From Myxococcales bacterium (GTDB taxonomy: Bacteria > Myxococcota_A > Polyangia > Polyangiales > Polyangiaceae), in NCBI GenBank assembly GCA_016720545.1, contig JADKKK010000009.1:124001-188000 (forward strand): 64,000 nucleotides of DNA, read 5' to 3'. Under the pieces are notes generated by a model. The model had not been told where the DNA came from. It made no database searches and was given only the letters and a program-made list of their open reading frames with translations. Both the position numbers and the translations under genes were made by a program. Positions 54,426 to 63,150 of this stretch are shown piece by piece; positions within the stretch are counted from its first letter, which is position 1; each line of letters starts with the position of its first letter.

Positions 54426-55307
54426 ATGCTCGACCTCGACCCCTCACGCGCGCTCGCGGTCCCCCGCGACGCCGCCACGCTGCTCTTGCTCCGAGACTCG
54501 CCCGACGGGCCGGAGATTTTCTGTGTAGAGCGCAATAAAGCGAGCCGCTTCATGGGCGGCGCGCTGGTGTTTCCGGGCGGGAAGGTGGACGCGGCCGACG
54601 GCGACGAGGCGCTCGCGCTCCGCACGCGGGGCCTGCCCCTGGCGCGACAGGGCTTCGCGGACACCGACGCGCACCTGCGCGCCCTCGCCGTGGCCGCGCT
54701 CCGCGAGAGCCTGGAGGAGGCCGCGATCCTCCCGGTGGCGGGAGGGATTCACGCCGACCTCCTCGCGCTGCGCGCCGAGCTCACCGGGGGCTTCGGGGGC
54801 TTCGGCGCGCTGCTCGAGCGCGCCGGCCTCACGCTCGATCTCGCCGAGCTCCACCCGTTCGCGCGGTGGGTCACGCCGGAGGCCGAGGCGCGCCGCTTCG
54901 ACGCGCGCTTCTTCGTGTGCCGCGCGCCCGACGGGCAGCCCGGCGCGCACGACGAGGGCGAGACCACCGCGAGCTTCTGGGCCACGCCCCGCGCGGTCCT
55001 CGAGCGCTTCGCGAACGACGAGGTGCGCCTCGCGCCGCCGACGCACCGGTGCCTCGAGCTCTTCGCGGAGCTCCCCTCGGTCGACGCGGCGTTCGCCCTC
55101 GCGACGCGCGCCGATCTCCGGCCCATCTGCCCCGCGCTCGTGGGCCAACAGGAGGGGGCCGAGACGCTGTTCGCGCTGACTTTGCCGGGCGATCCGGAGC
55201 ATCCGCTCGCCGAGCCGCGGGTGCCCGGTCGCTCCAGATACGTGAATCGTGCAGGTAAGTTCGTCCCCGAGGACGCCCCTGCCACGGCGCAGCGCCGCGC
55301 GCCGTGA
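54426..55307 (+). CDS. Nudix hydrolase, NUDT19-like
   Basis: A 293-residue protein. Residues 30-70 and 95-105 form a Nudix box split by an insertion (FPGGKVDAADGDEA ... AALRESLEEAAIL), as in the NUDT7/NUDT19 and RP2p-type enzymes that act on CoA derivatives. The C-terminal half (HPFARWVTPEAEARRFDARF) also matches that group. It starts at ATG 54426 and overlaps the next gene by GTGA. Confidence 0.82.
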   Translation: MLDLDPSRALAVPRDAATLLLLRDSPDGPEIFCVERNKASRFMGGALVFPGGKVDAADGDEALALRTRGLPLARQGFADTDAHLRALAVAALRESLEEAAILPVAGGIHADLLALRAELTGGFGGFGALLERAGLTLDLAELHPFARWVTPEAEARRFDARFFVCRAPDGQPGAHDEGETTASFWATPRAVLERFANDEVRLAPPTHRCLELFAELPSVDAAFALATRADLRPICPALVGQQEGAETLFALTLPGDPEHPLAEPRVPGRSRYVNRAGKFVPEDAPATAQRRAP

Positions 55308-55840
55308 GGCACGGCCGGCTCTACGCGGCCACCGACGTCGCCCGCTTCTGCGGGGTCGATCTCACTACGATCCACGCTTGGGTGAGGCGCGGCAGCCTCG
55401 CGAAGGAGCACAGCGCCGGGGGGCAGCTGCGCTTCCGACGCACCGACGTCGTCGCCTTCCTCCGCGGTCGCGGGTTCCCTCTGCCCGCGTCGTTCGCGAG
55501 GGAGCGGGCGCTCGTCACGCTCGTCGGCGAGTGCCCGGAGGCCCTGGTCGACGCGCTCGCGCTGCGGGCGCTCGTCCGCACCGAGCGCTCCCCGGTGAGC
55601 GCCCTGCTCACTCTGCGGAGCGAGTGCCCCGACGCGCTGGTGCTCGGCGCCACGCTGGGCTTCCCGCGCGTGCCGCTGTCTCGCGAGCTCGCGGAGCTCG
55701 AGCCTCGCCTCGCGCTCGGCGCCCTCGCCGACTCCCCGAGCGACGCGCTCGCGCTCGGTGACGTGGGGGTGCGCGTGGTGGGGCTCGTAGGCGCGCCCGA
55801 GGCGTTCGCGTCTGCGGTGCTCGAGCTCTGCGGCGCGTGA
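55304..55840 (+). CDS. MerR/excisionase-like DNA-binding protein
   Basis: A 178-residue protein starting at GTG 55304 in a GTGA overlap. The N-terminus is a helix-turn-helix of the excisionase type (LYAATDVARFCGVDLTTIHA, then GGQLRFRRTDVVAFL). The remaining 110 residues are an alpha/beta domain without conserved phosphorylation Asp. Coupling to a Nudix gene suggests it may regulate it or act with it. No phage or plasmid genes nearby. Confidence 0.72.
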   Translation: MRHGRLYAATDVARFCGVDLTTIHAWVRRGSLAKEHSAGGQLRFRRTDVVAFLRGRGFPLPASFARERALVTLVGECPEALVDALALRALVRTERSPVSALLTLRSECPDALVLGATLGFPRVPLSRELAELEPRLALGALADSPSDALALGDVGVRVVGLVGAPEAFASAVLELCGA

Positions 55841-55855
55841 CCCACAAAACGGCGC

Positions 55856-55891
55856 GTGGCGACGCCGGGCTCGCGAGCCCGGTGCCGCCAC
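55856..55891. terminator. Hairpin between convergent genes
   Basis: The core CCGGGCTC-GC-GAGCCCGG is extended by GTGGCG/CGCCAC, giving a long imperfect stem between the HTH gene (ends 55840) and nirK (ends 55924). Likely bidirectional terminator. Confidence 0.7.
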
Positions 55892-55923
55892 ACGTCACAC
55901 CTGCGCCGTGCCTGGTGGCCGCG

Positions 55924-57423
55924 TCAGTGACCGGCGCCCGGCGGGCGCTTGGTCGCGTTGCGCACCTCGGTCACGTCCTTCGTGGTGATCGCGTCGCCCG
56001 TGTTGCCGAACGAGTTGTACACGTAGGTGAGGATGTTCGCGATCGCGTCGTCGGGGAGGTGGCTCCACGGCGGCATGACCGAGTTGTACGTGTTGCCGTT
56101 GACCTTCACCTCGCCGCTGAGCCCGTTCAGCACGGCCGTGATCGCGCGCTTCTTGTCGGCGAGGAGGTAGTCGCTCTTCGCGAGCGGCGGGAACACCTTG
56201 GGCGTGCCCGCGCCGTCGAGCTGGTGGCAGGTCGAGCAGGTGCCCAGGTAGAGGGTCTTGCCGGCCTCGATCTGCTGCTCCTTCGTGAGCTGCTTCTCAC
56301 CGACGGTGAGCGCGGGGCCCGCCTTGTCGCTGAGGTACACCGAGTCGACCTCCTTGCCGGTGTAGATGTCCTTCCGGTCGGGCCCCTCCACCTTCAGCAT
56401 GCCGAGGGCGCCCTTGTTGAAGACGCGGAGCAGGGAGTGGTCGACGAGGATGTAGGTGCCGGGCACCTCCGCCTTGAACTCGGCGATCGTGGAGCCGCCC
56501 GCCGGCACCATCGTGGTCTGCACGTGATCCTGGGTCTTCATGCCGCCTTCCGTGTACACGCGGTCGAAGATCTCGCCGATGACGTGGAAGCTCGAGGTGA
56601 GGTTCGGGCCGCCGACGCCGAAGAAGAAGCGCACCGACTCGCCGGCCTTCGCCTTGAGGGCCTTTGGGCCCACGAGCGAGTCCTCGGCGCCGTTGAAGAG
56701 CACGTAGGTCGGGTGCTCGTCGATGGCCTTCTGCATGTCGAAGGGCTGGAGCCCCTTATCGCGGTACTTGCCGACCGTGTAGAAGTCGCCCTCCATCACG
56801 TAGTACTCGTGGTCGACCGGGGGCAGGCCCTCCGGCGGCTCCACGTAGATGAGCCCGTACATGCCGTTCGCCACGTGCATGCCGACCGGCGCGGTCGCGC
56901 AGTGGTAGACGTAGAGGCCGGGGTTCAGGGCCTTGAAGCTGAACTGCGACTCGCGACCGGGGGCCGTGAACGAGCTGGCAGCGCCGCCACCGGGGCCGGT
57001 GACCGCGTGGAGGTCGATGTTGTGCGGCATCTTGCTCGACGGGTGGTTCGCGAGGTGGAACTCGACGAAGTCGCCCTGACGCACGCGGATGAACTTGCCC
57101 GGCACCTTCCCGCCGAACGTCCAGAACATGTACTTTACACCGGCCGAGATCTCCATCTCGACCTCTTTCACCTCGAGGTGCACCACGACCTTGGCCGGCT
57201 TCTTCCGGTTCGTGGGCGGGGGCACCTCGGGCGCGTCGGTGAGGACGGCCTCGATGGGCGGGCCCTCAGGCGGGCCGAGGTCGGTCGTCGTGGCGGCCGA
57301 TGCCGACGCGGGGGGCGCGGCGTCCGCGACGGCGTCCGGCTTCTTCTCGTCGCAGCTCGGGGTGAGCGCGGCGGCGACCGCGGCCGCCATGAAGGCGAAG
57401 GGCAAGAGTGGCCGAGTGCGCAT
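55924..57423 (-). CDS. nirK: Copper nitrite reductase fused to cytochrome c
   Basis: A 499-residue exported protein (lipobox-like TPSC, Cys24). The two cupredoxin domains carry the NirK ligands: His134 and His139 (PHNIDLHAV), His174-Cys175 (YHCATAP), His183 and Met188 (GMHVANGMYG), His280 (SSFHVIG), and catalytic Asp137. The C-terminal domain is a class I cytochrome c with CSTCH at 396-400 and Met450. It reduces nitrite to nitric oxide and probably receives electrons through its own haem. A TGYA-N3-TRCA palindrome (57129-57139) lies in the coding sequence. Confidence 0.94.
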   Translation of the reverse strand: MRTRPLLPFAFMAAAVAAALTPSCDEKKPDAVADAAPPASASAATTTDLGPPEGPPIEAVLTDAPEVPPPTNRKKPAKVVVHLEVKEVEMEISAGVKYMFWTFGGKVPGKFIRVRQGDFVEFHLANHPSSKMPHNIDLHAVTGPGGGAASSFTAPGRESQFSFKALNPGLYVYHCATAPVGMHVANGMYGLIYVEPPEGLPPVDHEYYVMEGDFYTVGKYRDKGLQPFDMQKAIDEHPTYVLFNGAEDSLVGPKALKAKAGESVRFFFGVGGPNLTSSFHVIGEIFDRVYTEGGMKTQDHVQTTMVPAGGSTIAEFKAEVPGTYILVDHSLLRVFNKGALGMLKVEGPDRKDIYTGKEVDSVYLSDKAGPALTVGEKQLTKEQQIEAGKTLYLGTCSTCHQLDGAGTPKVFPPLAKSDYLLADKKRAITAVLNGLSGEVKVNGNTYNSVMPPWSHLPDDAIANILTYVYNSFGNTGDAITTKDVTEVRNATKRPPGAGH

Positions 57424-57610
57424 GGTCTTCTCTTTCAGCGAGGGGGCTTCGGGCCCGGTCGTGGGTTCGGGCGATTTCTTCGCCGTTGAGCAACTCCTGG
57501 GCCAGCTTGGGTGCGTCAATAAGCCGCAGGAATTCGGACTCTCGTGTCCATTGTCTGCGCACGACGTTCGCGCGCGTGCACCCCTTGCGTGGCCGTCTCG
57601 TTCGCGGTGG

Positions 57611-58681
57611 CTACTGGAACAGGAACGGAAAGTCGAGGGTCACGGTGCGGTACCCGGCCTTCGCCATGGGGTCGTCGACCGGGTGCGAGTACGCGACGCC
57701 GGGCCGAAAGAGCACGCCCTTCGTGAGCTTCACCGTGCCGCGCACGCCGATCGCCGCGGTGAGCTGCTGGCGCAGGGCGTCGTTCGCCGCGACAGCCGTC
57801 GGCGTCGACAGCCAGTGCTGGTAGCGGAGCTCGACGCTCGGCAAGAGCCACGGCAGCACGGCGTAGCCGACGTGCAGGCCCATCGTGGAGTTGGTGCGCA
57901 GATCGTCCTTGTCGAACTTGTCGCCGCGCACGCGAATGAGCTGGAGCAGCGTGGCCTCTGCCTGCGCGGTCAGCCCGTGGGCCACATACCCAAAGCCCAC
58001 GCCGATCGTGGGGGTCATGTAGTTGACCGCGAAGAGCGCGTTGTCGAGCCCCGCGCGCCCGTAGATGCCGCTCCCGGCGGCCTGCCGCGAGAGCGCCGAA
58101 CCGTCGTTGCCGCCGCCCATGCCGATGGGGAGGGTGACGCCGGCGAACAAGCCGAGGCGCAGGTCCTTCGCGATCTTCGGAGAGTAGATCGTGCCGAGGA
58201 GCGGGTTGGCGAGGGAGTGGCTCTGCCCGGTCGCCTGCGGCGCGTTGTACACGTACGGGATCCGTATGAGCACGCCGACCCCGTGGCCCACCTGGTAGCC
58301 GCCGGTGAGCACGGTCGCGATCGTCGTGGCCTTGTCTTGAAAGGCGAGGTTCGAGTCGAGGCGGACCACGTTCGGGAGCACGGCGGGCCGCATCCCCCAA
58401 GGGAGCGAGTAGGGGGCTGGCGGCGGCTTGGGCGCCTCGCCCTCGGGCGGGCCGGCCTTCTTGGCGGGCTCGGCGTCGGCCGACGCGGCGGCCGCGGCCG
58501 GTGGCGCGGCGGGAGGCGCGGCGGCGGGTGAGGCAGCGGGAGGCGCGGCGGGAGCGCCGCTCGGGGTCGCTGCCGGCGCGGTCGCCGGCGCCGTGCTCGG
58601 CCCGTCGTCGGCGCGCGCAGTGGACGATAGGCCAAGGCTCACGAGAGCGGTGGCCGCACAAATCCAGGACCGAGTGTTCAT
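57611..58681 (-). CDS. Exported outer-membrane barrel-like protein
   Basis: A 356-residue protein with signal peptide (ending ARADD) and an Ala/Pro-rich linker (about 27-90), then repeated membrane-strand patterns (ATVLTGGYQVGHGVGVLIRI, RLGLFAGVTLPIGMGGG, VGFGYVAHGLTAQAEATLL) and a terminal aromatic residue (DFPFLFQ). This pattern fits a medium-size outer-membrane barrel. It lies upstream of nirK on the same strand with a 187-base gap, so joint expression is possible but unproved. Confidence 0.75.
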   Translation of the reverse strand: MNTRSWICAATALVSLGLSSTARADDGPSTAPATAPAATPSGAPAAPPAASPAAAPPAAPPAAAAASADAEPAKKAGPPEGEAPKPPPAPYSLPWGMRPAVLPNVVRLDSNLAFQDKATTIATVLTGGYQVGHGVGVLIRIPYVYNAPQATGQSHSLANPLLGTIYSPKIAKDLRLGLFAGVTLPIGMGGGNDGSALSRQAAGSGIYGRAGLDNALFAVNYMTPTIGVGFGYVAHGLTAQAEATLLQLIRVRGDKFDKDDLRTNSTMGLHVGYAVLPWLLPSVELRYQHWLSTPTAVAANDALRQQLTAAIGVRGTVKLTKGVLFRPGVAYSHPVDDPMAKAGYRTVTLDFPFLFQ

Positions 58682-58866
58682 CCCCGCGCGCTCAGCAAGC
58701 CCCGTACCGGAGTCGAGCCCGGAACGAAGTGGGCACGTTTGTCTGCAAAAGCCGGCGCGACCGGCGTCGAGCGCGCGGACGAGGCGCAGGCCCTGCGTCG
58801 CGGTGCGCGAACTGCAGCTGCCATCTGCCCAGCCGGGGGCTTCTCGGCGGCCGGTGGAGCGTCTAA

Positions 58867-59048
58867 CACTACTGCGAGAGGTTCCCTCTCGCTACGCAGT
58901 TCGCTGCGCGAACGGCAGTAGTGCTAGCCCTGTCCCGTAGGGGGCGCGGCGCCCCCTCTCGGCCACAAAGCTGGCCGATTCACCCCTCCGGCTTGTCCGC
59001 TCCCGCGGCCAACTACCACCACTGCGAGAATGAAGTCTCGCAGTAGTG
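58867..59048. repeat. REP-like inverted-repeat cluster
   Basis: CACTACTGC (58867-58875) pairs with GCAGTAGTG (58915-58923) around two smaller hairpins, GCGAGAG/CTCTCGC and GTTCGC/GCGAAC, giving a cloverleaf-like fold. A second hairpin at 59021-59044 (ACTGCGAGA, loop ATGAAG, TCTCGCAGT) repeats the same arms. CACTACTGCGAGA can also pair with TCTCGCAGTAGTG at 59036-59048. The gap 58682-58866 shows nothing else. Confidence 0.8.
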
Positions 59049-60229
59049 CTAAGAACGAGCGCGTGTTCCCGGCTCGCCACCAGGCCTCCGTCGTGCGCGC
59101 GCTGGTCGTCGTCGCGCTGGTCGTCGCGGCGGTCGTGGCGCTGGCGCAGCCTCGCGAAGACTTCGACCTCATGGCCTACGTGGGCGTCGTGCATCGCTAC
59201 GACGCGCGCACCGACGGGGAGGCGCGTGAGCGCACGCTCGCCGACCTCGGGCGACACCTCACGCCCGAGCGGTACGCGTGGATGGTCGGACGCGATTACC
59301 CGGACAGCTACGCGCGCGCGATGGCCAGCGAAGACCGCTCCTTCGGGCAGCAGCTCGGCTGGTTTCGCGGGAGACCGCTCCACACGAGGGCGGCGTGGGC
59401 GCTCACGAAGGCAGGGCTCTCCACGCCGCGCGCCCTCCACGTCGTGGCGTGGCTGTCGTCGCTCGCGCTCTCCGGGGTGCTGTTCCTCGCGACCGCCGGG
59501 GTCTCCAGGCCCTGGCTCCGGCTCGCCAGCTTCGCGCTGGTCGCGGGCGCCTTCCACCTGGCCGATCTCGCGGCCTCGCCGCTGGCCGATCCCCTCTCGG
59601 CGCTGCTCGTGGTGGGCGGCACGCTCCTCGTGCTCGAGGGAGGTGGAGCGGGGTCGCGCCTCGGCCTCGGAGCCCTCGTCGTCGCGGTCTTCGCGCGCAC
59701 CGACAACGCCATGTACGCGGCGTCGCTCGCCGCGTTCGCATGCATTATGCATGTTTTTCCTCCGAGCGACCCAACGCGCCGGGTGCCGCCGCTCGCGGCG
59801 AGCGCGAGCGCCGCGTGCGCGCTCGGCCTCCGAGCCTGGCTCGAGCGCGACAGCTACGGCTGGTGGGCCCTCGTGCACTTCCGCCGCGTGAAGTTCGAGC
59901 CGTATCCCCGGGACGTGCGGCCGCCATTTTCGCTCTCGACGTATCTAGGGGTGCTCCGCGCGTGGGCGCTGGAGGTCTACGCGTGCGAGGTGCTCGCGCT
60001 CATCGGGCTCGCCTGGCTCCTCGTCGACGCGCGCGCGCGCGGGGAGCTGCGCCGTCAGCCGCTCGTGGCCTACGGGGCGCTCATGGTGCCGCTCTCGGTG
60101 GCGCGCTTCTTCGCGTTCCCCGACTGGGACTCCCGGTTCTTCATCGCGCCGCTCGGGCTCTTCTTCCTCGGCCTCGCGTACGCGCTCGACGCGCGCCTTA
60201 CCCAGCGCGCTGCGCACGCGATACGCTGA
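59030..60229 (+). CDS. Polytopic membrane protein, glycosyltransferase-like
   Basis: A 399-residue protein with about nine hydrophobic segments (for example VVRALVVVALVVAAVVALA, LHVVAWLSSLALSGVLFLA, FFIAPLGLFFLGLAYALDA). The first large loop after the N-terminal segment (EDFDLMAYVGVVHRYDART) is reminiscent of GT-C glycosyltransferases, but the usual acidic motif is not certain. ATG 59030 lies in the loop of a hairpin; the GTG at 59063 is an alternative start. Function unknown. Confidence 0.7.
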   Translation: MKSRSSAKNERVFPARHQASVVRALVVVALVVAAVVALAQPREDFDLMAYVGVVHRYDARTDGEARERTLADLGRHLTPERYAWMVGRDYPDSYARAMASEDRSFGQQLGWFRGRPLHTRAAWALTKAGLSTPRALHVVAWLSSLALSGVLFLATAGVSRPWLRLASFALVAGAFHLADLAASPLADPLSALLVVGGTLLVLEGGGAGSRLGLGALVVAVFARTDNAMYAASLAAFACIMHVFPPSDPTRRVPPLAASASAACALGLRAWLERDSYGWWALVHFRRVKFEPYPRDVRPPFSLSTYLGVLRAWALEVYACEVLALIGLAWLLVDARARGELRRQPLVAYGALMVPLSVARFFAFPDWDSRFFIAPLGLFFLGLAYALDARLTQRAAHAIR

Positions 60230-60233
60230 AGGC

Positions 60234-60404
60234 GTGGAAGACCCCACTCACCGCCTCGCCGGCCGCCTGCTCGCGCGCCTCGCCCGGCTCTCGCCCGCCG
60301 AGCGTGCGGAGCTCACGGCCCTCGTGGAGGCCGAGCAGGAAGAGGCGCTGGGCGCTCCGGCGCAGGCAGGGAGCGACCCTTCAGCGCCCGACCGCGCCCG
60401 CTGA
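60234..60404 (+). CDS. Small protein (56 aa), unknown function
   Basis: Reads from GTG 60234 (MEDPTHRLAGRLLARLARLS) to a TGA that shares one base with the next start (TGATG). It is a short Leu/Ala/Glu-rich helical protein. Support comes from the tight spacing: 4 bases after the membrane-protein stop and directly joined to the next gene. Confidence 0.5.
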   Translation: MEDPTHRLAGRLLARLARLSPAERAELTALVEAEQEEALGAPAQAGSDPSAPDRAR

Positions 60405-60769
60405 TGTTCCCCTCCGAAGGCGAGGTGCTCGAGGCCTACGCGGCCGTCTCCACGGCGCTTGGGCTCCCGGCGCGCGTGTCGGCCGCGGGCGTGCGCGTGG
60501 CGCTCGCCGGCGCCGAGCAGCTCGCCGAGGACGTGTACGAGGGGCCCGCGGCCGTGCTCTTCGCGTTCGCGCGGGTGCCCCGGGCGTTCGCGGCGCCGCG
60601 CACGATGACCGTGCTGCTCACGCTCGCGCAGGCGGACGCGTCCGGGCAACACCTCGCCGCCACACCGCGGGAGCTTGCGGCCTGGGCCGACGGCGCGGCC
60701 CGGGGGGGGCTCACCTACGAGGAGGTGCGGGCCCACCTCGCCGAGCGCCTCTTCCCGTTCGGAGGCTGA
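60404..60769 (+). CDS. Hypothetical protein, 121 aa
   Basis: Starts at ATG 60404 in a TGATG junction with the small gene before. The protein is a mix of helices and strands (VLEAYAAVSTALGLPARVSA, TMTVLLTLAQADASG) with no signal peptide or known motif. It is probably cytoplasmic and co-transcribed with the 56-residue protein. Confidence 0.65.
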   Translation: MFPSEGEVLEAYAAVSTALGLPARVSAAGVRVALAGAEQLAEDVYEGPAAVLFAFARVPRAFAAPRTMTVLLTLAQADASGQHLAATPRELAAWADGAARGGLTYEEVRAHLAERLFPFGG

Positions 60770-60873
60770 GCCGAAAGAGTTTGCTGCGCATCGCAAAAAG
60801 TTCATGACTTCAGAGAGCTTTGTACGGGGAATTCCCGCGAGTTTACTGGGCGCAGAGCTTGCATGCGCCTCGC

Positions 60874-62796
60874 ATGGCCCAACGTCGCTGGCGCTCCCTG
60901 TCGATCGGACTGGCCCTCGCCGTGGGAGGGATCGTCGCCGCGTGCGGCGATGCGTCGCTGCCCGCGGGGGTGGGCCCCGGAGGCGCGGCCGGACCCGCGT
61001 GTGCCGTGCCCGCCGAGGGCTGCGGGTGCTCCCCCGGCGCCGTGACCGAGTGCGGGGTCGAGGTCAGGGGCGACGAGAACTTCATTTGGTGCGAGAAGGG
61101 CACCCGCACTTGCAGCGCGGGCAAGTGGGGGGCGTGTGTTGGCTCGGGGCAGGTCTCGGTGAAGTCCCGGCCGGCCTCCCTCGCCTCAGCGCCCGCGGCA
61201 CCGGGTGGTATGCGTCTCGCCAACCTGGGGAGCCAGGTCACCTGCGGGTCCCTCGGGCTCAACCCCTGCGATCCGTACTGTCAGGTCACGAGCGACACGC
61301 CGGGCGGCTTCAACCCCGGCCCGGGGTTCGGCTCGTCGGGCGGTGGCATCGTGGTGCTCGCGACGTGCGGTAGCGGCACGTTGAGTGGCGGCGAGGAGTG
61401 CGACGACGGCAACAGCGCGGACGGCGACGGCTGCTCGAGCCTGTGCATCGTCGAGGCGGGCTTCCAGTGCCCCACGCCCGGAGCGCCCTGCGTGGCGAGC
61501 ACCTGCGGCAACGGGGTGAAGGAGGGCGCGGAGCGGTGTGACGACGGCAACACGATCCCGTACGACGGGTGCTCGCCCACGTGCCAGCGCGAGGCCAGCT
61601 GCCCCGGGGGTGGCGAGTGCGTCGCCGTGTGCGGCGACGGGCTCAAGTTCCCTACGGAGGCGTGCGACGACGGCAACACGACCGACGGCGACGGCTGCTC
61701 CGCCACCTGCGCGGTCGAGGCGGGCGCCACGTGCGTGACCCTCAACTCGGGATTGCCGCCCACCATCGACGTGCCGATCATTTATCGAGACTTCACGCCG
61801 GCGACGAACCCCGACTTCGAAGGAGGCTACGGGGGCGCGCAGACCGGGATCGTGCAGCCGCAGCTCGCGCCCGACGGGACTCCCCAGTTTCTCGCCACGA
61901 AGGGGGTCATCACGAACGCCGCGTCGTTCTTTCAATGGTACCACGACGTCCCGCCGAACAACCAGACCATCTACGACGCGATCACCTTCACGAAGCAGCC
62001 GGACAACTCGTATCGCTACACGAACGTGAACTTCTTCCCGCTCACCGGGAAGGGCTTTGGAAATTACTTGTCCACCGGCAAGAACTTCCATTTCACGAGC
62101 CAGCTTCGCTATCCGTTCACCTTCGCGGGGGGCGAGGCGCTCAATTTTGCGGGTGACGACGACGTGTGGGTGTTCATCAACGGCCGGCTGGTCGTCGACC
62201 TCGGCGGTATCCATGGCCCGCTCGCAGGGAGCGTCACGCTCACGCCCGCGGTCGCGGCCGCGAACGGTCTCGTCGTGGGCCGCACTTACGCCATCTCGGT
62301 CTTTCAGGCCGAGCGACACGTCACGGGCAGCAACTACGTGCTCTCCCTCGCGGGCTTCGAGCGCGCGCGGTCGGCGTGCTCGTTCCCTGGCGGCCAGACG
62401 ATCATTCGCGACTACGCCGCCACCTGCCCGCCCGGCCACGTGGCGAAGTGGCAGCTCTTCCAGTGGCGCGCGGCCGTGCCCAGCGGCGGAAAGATCGACT
62501 TCCGCGCGGCGACGGCGGCCACGCAGGCCGCGCTCCCGCCCGGGCCGGGGCCCGCGCCCCTGACCGTCGGGATTGGCACCGCCGACGCCGTGAACAGCCC
62601 GCTGCTCGGGCCCGTTCTGTGGCGCAACGAGGTCGACGGCTTCGCGCAGCCGGTGCCGGTCTCGCAGAGTCTCCGCACCGAGGCCGGTGTTGGCTCGCAG
62701 TCGTGGCTCCGCGTCTACATGTCGTTCACGACCGGGGCAGGCTCGCCGCGCCTCGACGAGTGGCGACAGCTCTACGACTGCGCGCCCGACGAGTAG
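60874..62796 (+). CDS. DUF4215-repeat and fibro-slime domain lipoprotein
   Basis: A 640-residue surface lipoprotein (lipobox IVAAC). After a Cys-rich segment, it has three DUF4215 repeats (GEECDDGNSADGDGCSSLC, AERCDDGNTIPYDGCSPTC, TEACDDGNTTDGDGCSATC). A fibro-slime domain follows (about 300-510; IYRDFTPATNPDFE, then FAGDDDVWVFINGRLVVDLG), then a C-terminal beta domain. Both domains are typical of myxobacterial and Fibrobacter surface proteins involved in adhesion. ATG 60874 (MAQRRWRS) starts the signal peptide. Confidence 0.88.
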   Translation: MAQRRWRSLSIGLALAVGGIVAACGDASLPAGVGPGGAAGPACAVPAEGCGCSPGAVTECGVEVRGDENFIWCEKGTRTCSAGKWGACVGSGQVSVKSRPASLASAPAAPGGMRLANLGSQVTCGSLGLNPCDPYCQVTSDTPGGFNPGPGFGSSGGGIVVLATCGSGTLSGGEECDDGNSADGDGCSSLCIVEAGFQCPTPGAPCVASTCGNGVKEGAERCDDGNTIPYDGCSPTCQREASCPGGGECVAVCGDGLKFPTEACDDGNTTDGDGCSATCAVEAGATCVTLNSGLPPTIDVPIIYRDFTPATNPDFEGGYGGAQTGIVQPQLAPDGTPQFLATKGVITNAASFFQWYHDVPPNNQTIYDAITFTKQPDNSYRYTNVNFFPLTGKGFGNYLSTGKNFHFTSQLRYPFTFAGGEALNFAGDDDVWVFINGRLVVDLGGIHGPLAGSVTLTPAVAAANGLVVGRTYAISVFQAERHVTGSNYVLSLAGFERARSACSFPGGQTIIRDYAATCPPGHVAKWQLFQWRAAVPSGGKIDFRAATAATQAALPPGPGPAPLTVGIGTADAVNSPLLGPVLWRNEVDGFAQPVPVSQSLRTEAGVGSQSWLRVYMSFTTGAGSPRLDEWRQLYDCAPDE

Positions 62797-62836
62797 CCAA
62801 CCCAAACGGGCTGCTGATCGTCGCGAGTTATTCCGG

Positions 62837-63150
62837 CTAGTCCCCTGGAAGCGTGATCCCTTCCAGAAGTCGCGCGGCTCGGCCTTTCGCCACAAGGGAG
62901 CGAGGGGGTGTCCCGTTTTCGGCGGCGGTGGGAGGATACTCATGTTCGAGGGTCGGCGGTCTCGCGCGGTCACCCCCGAAACCACTGCCCCCTGAGCGCA
63001 AAGCGCCGCCTCCACCGCGCGGAACGACGACCGAGTTGAGGACGGGCCCGCCGCCGCCGAAGACGGGGCACCCCCTCGCTCCCCCTCTCGCTCCTCGGAA
63101 TGACACCGAAGACCGGACTTCTGATACGAACCACGACTCCAGGGGACTAG
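62837..63150 (-). mobile_element. MITE-like element with CTAG ends, copy 3 (inverted)
   Basis: Same element as copies 1 and 2, in the opposite orientation, 314 bp long. It is 12 bases longer because of a tandem expansion in the CTCGCTCC region near 63074-63095. Ends are CTAGTCCCCTGGA on both sides. It lies between the fibro-slime gene (stop 62796, untouched) and moaA, whose TAG stop is in the element end. Confidence 0.9.
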
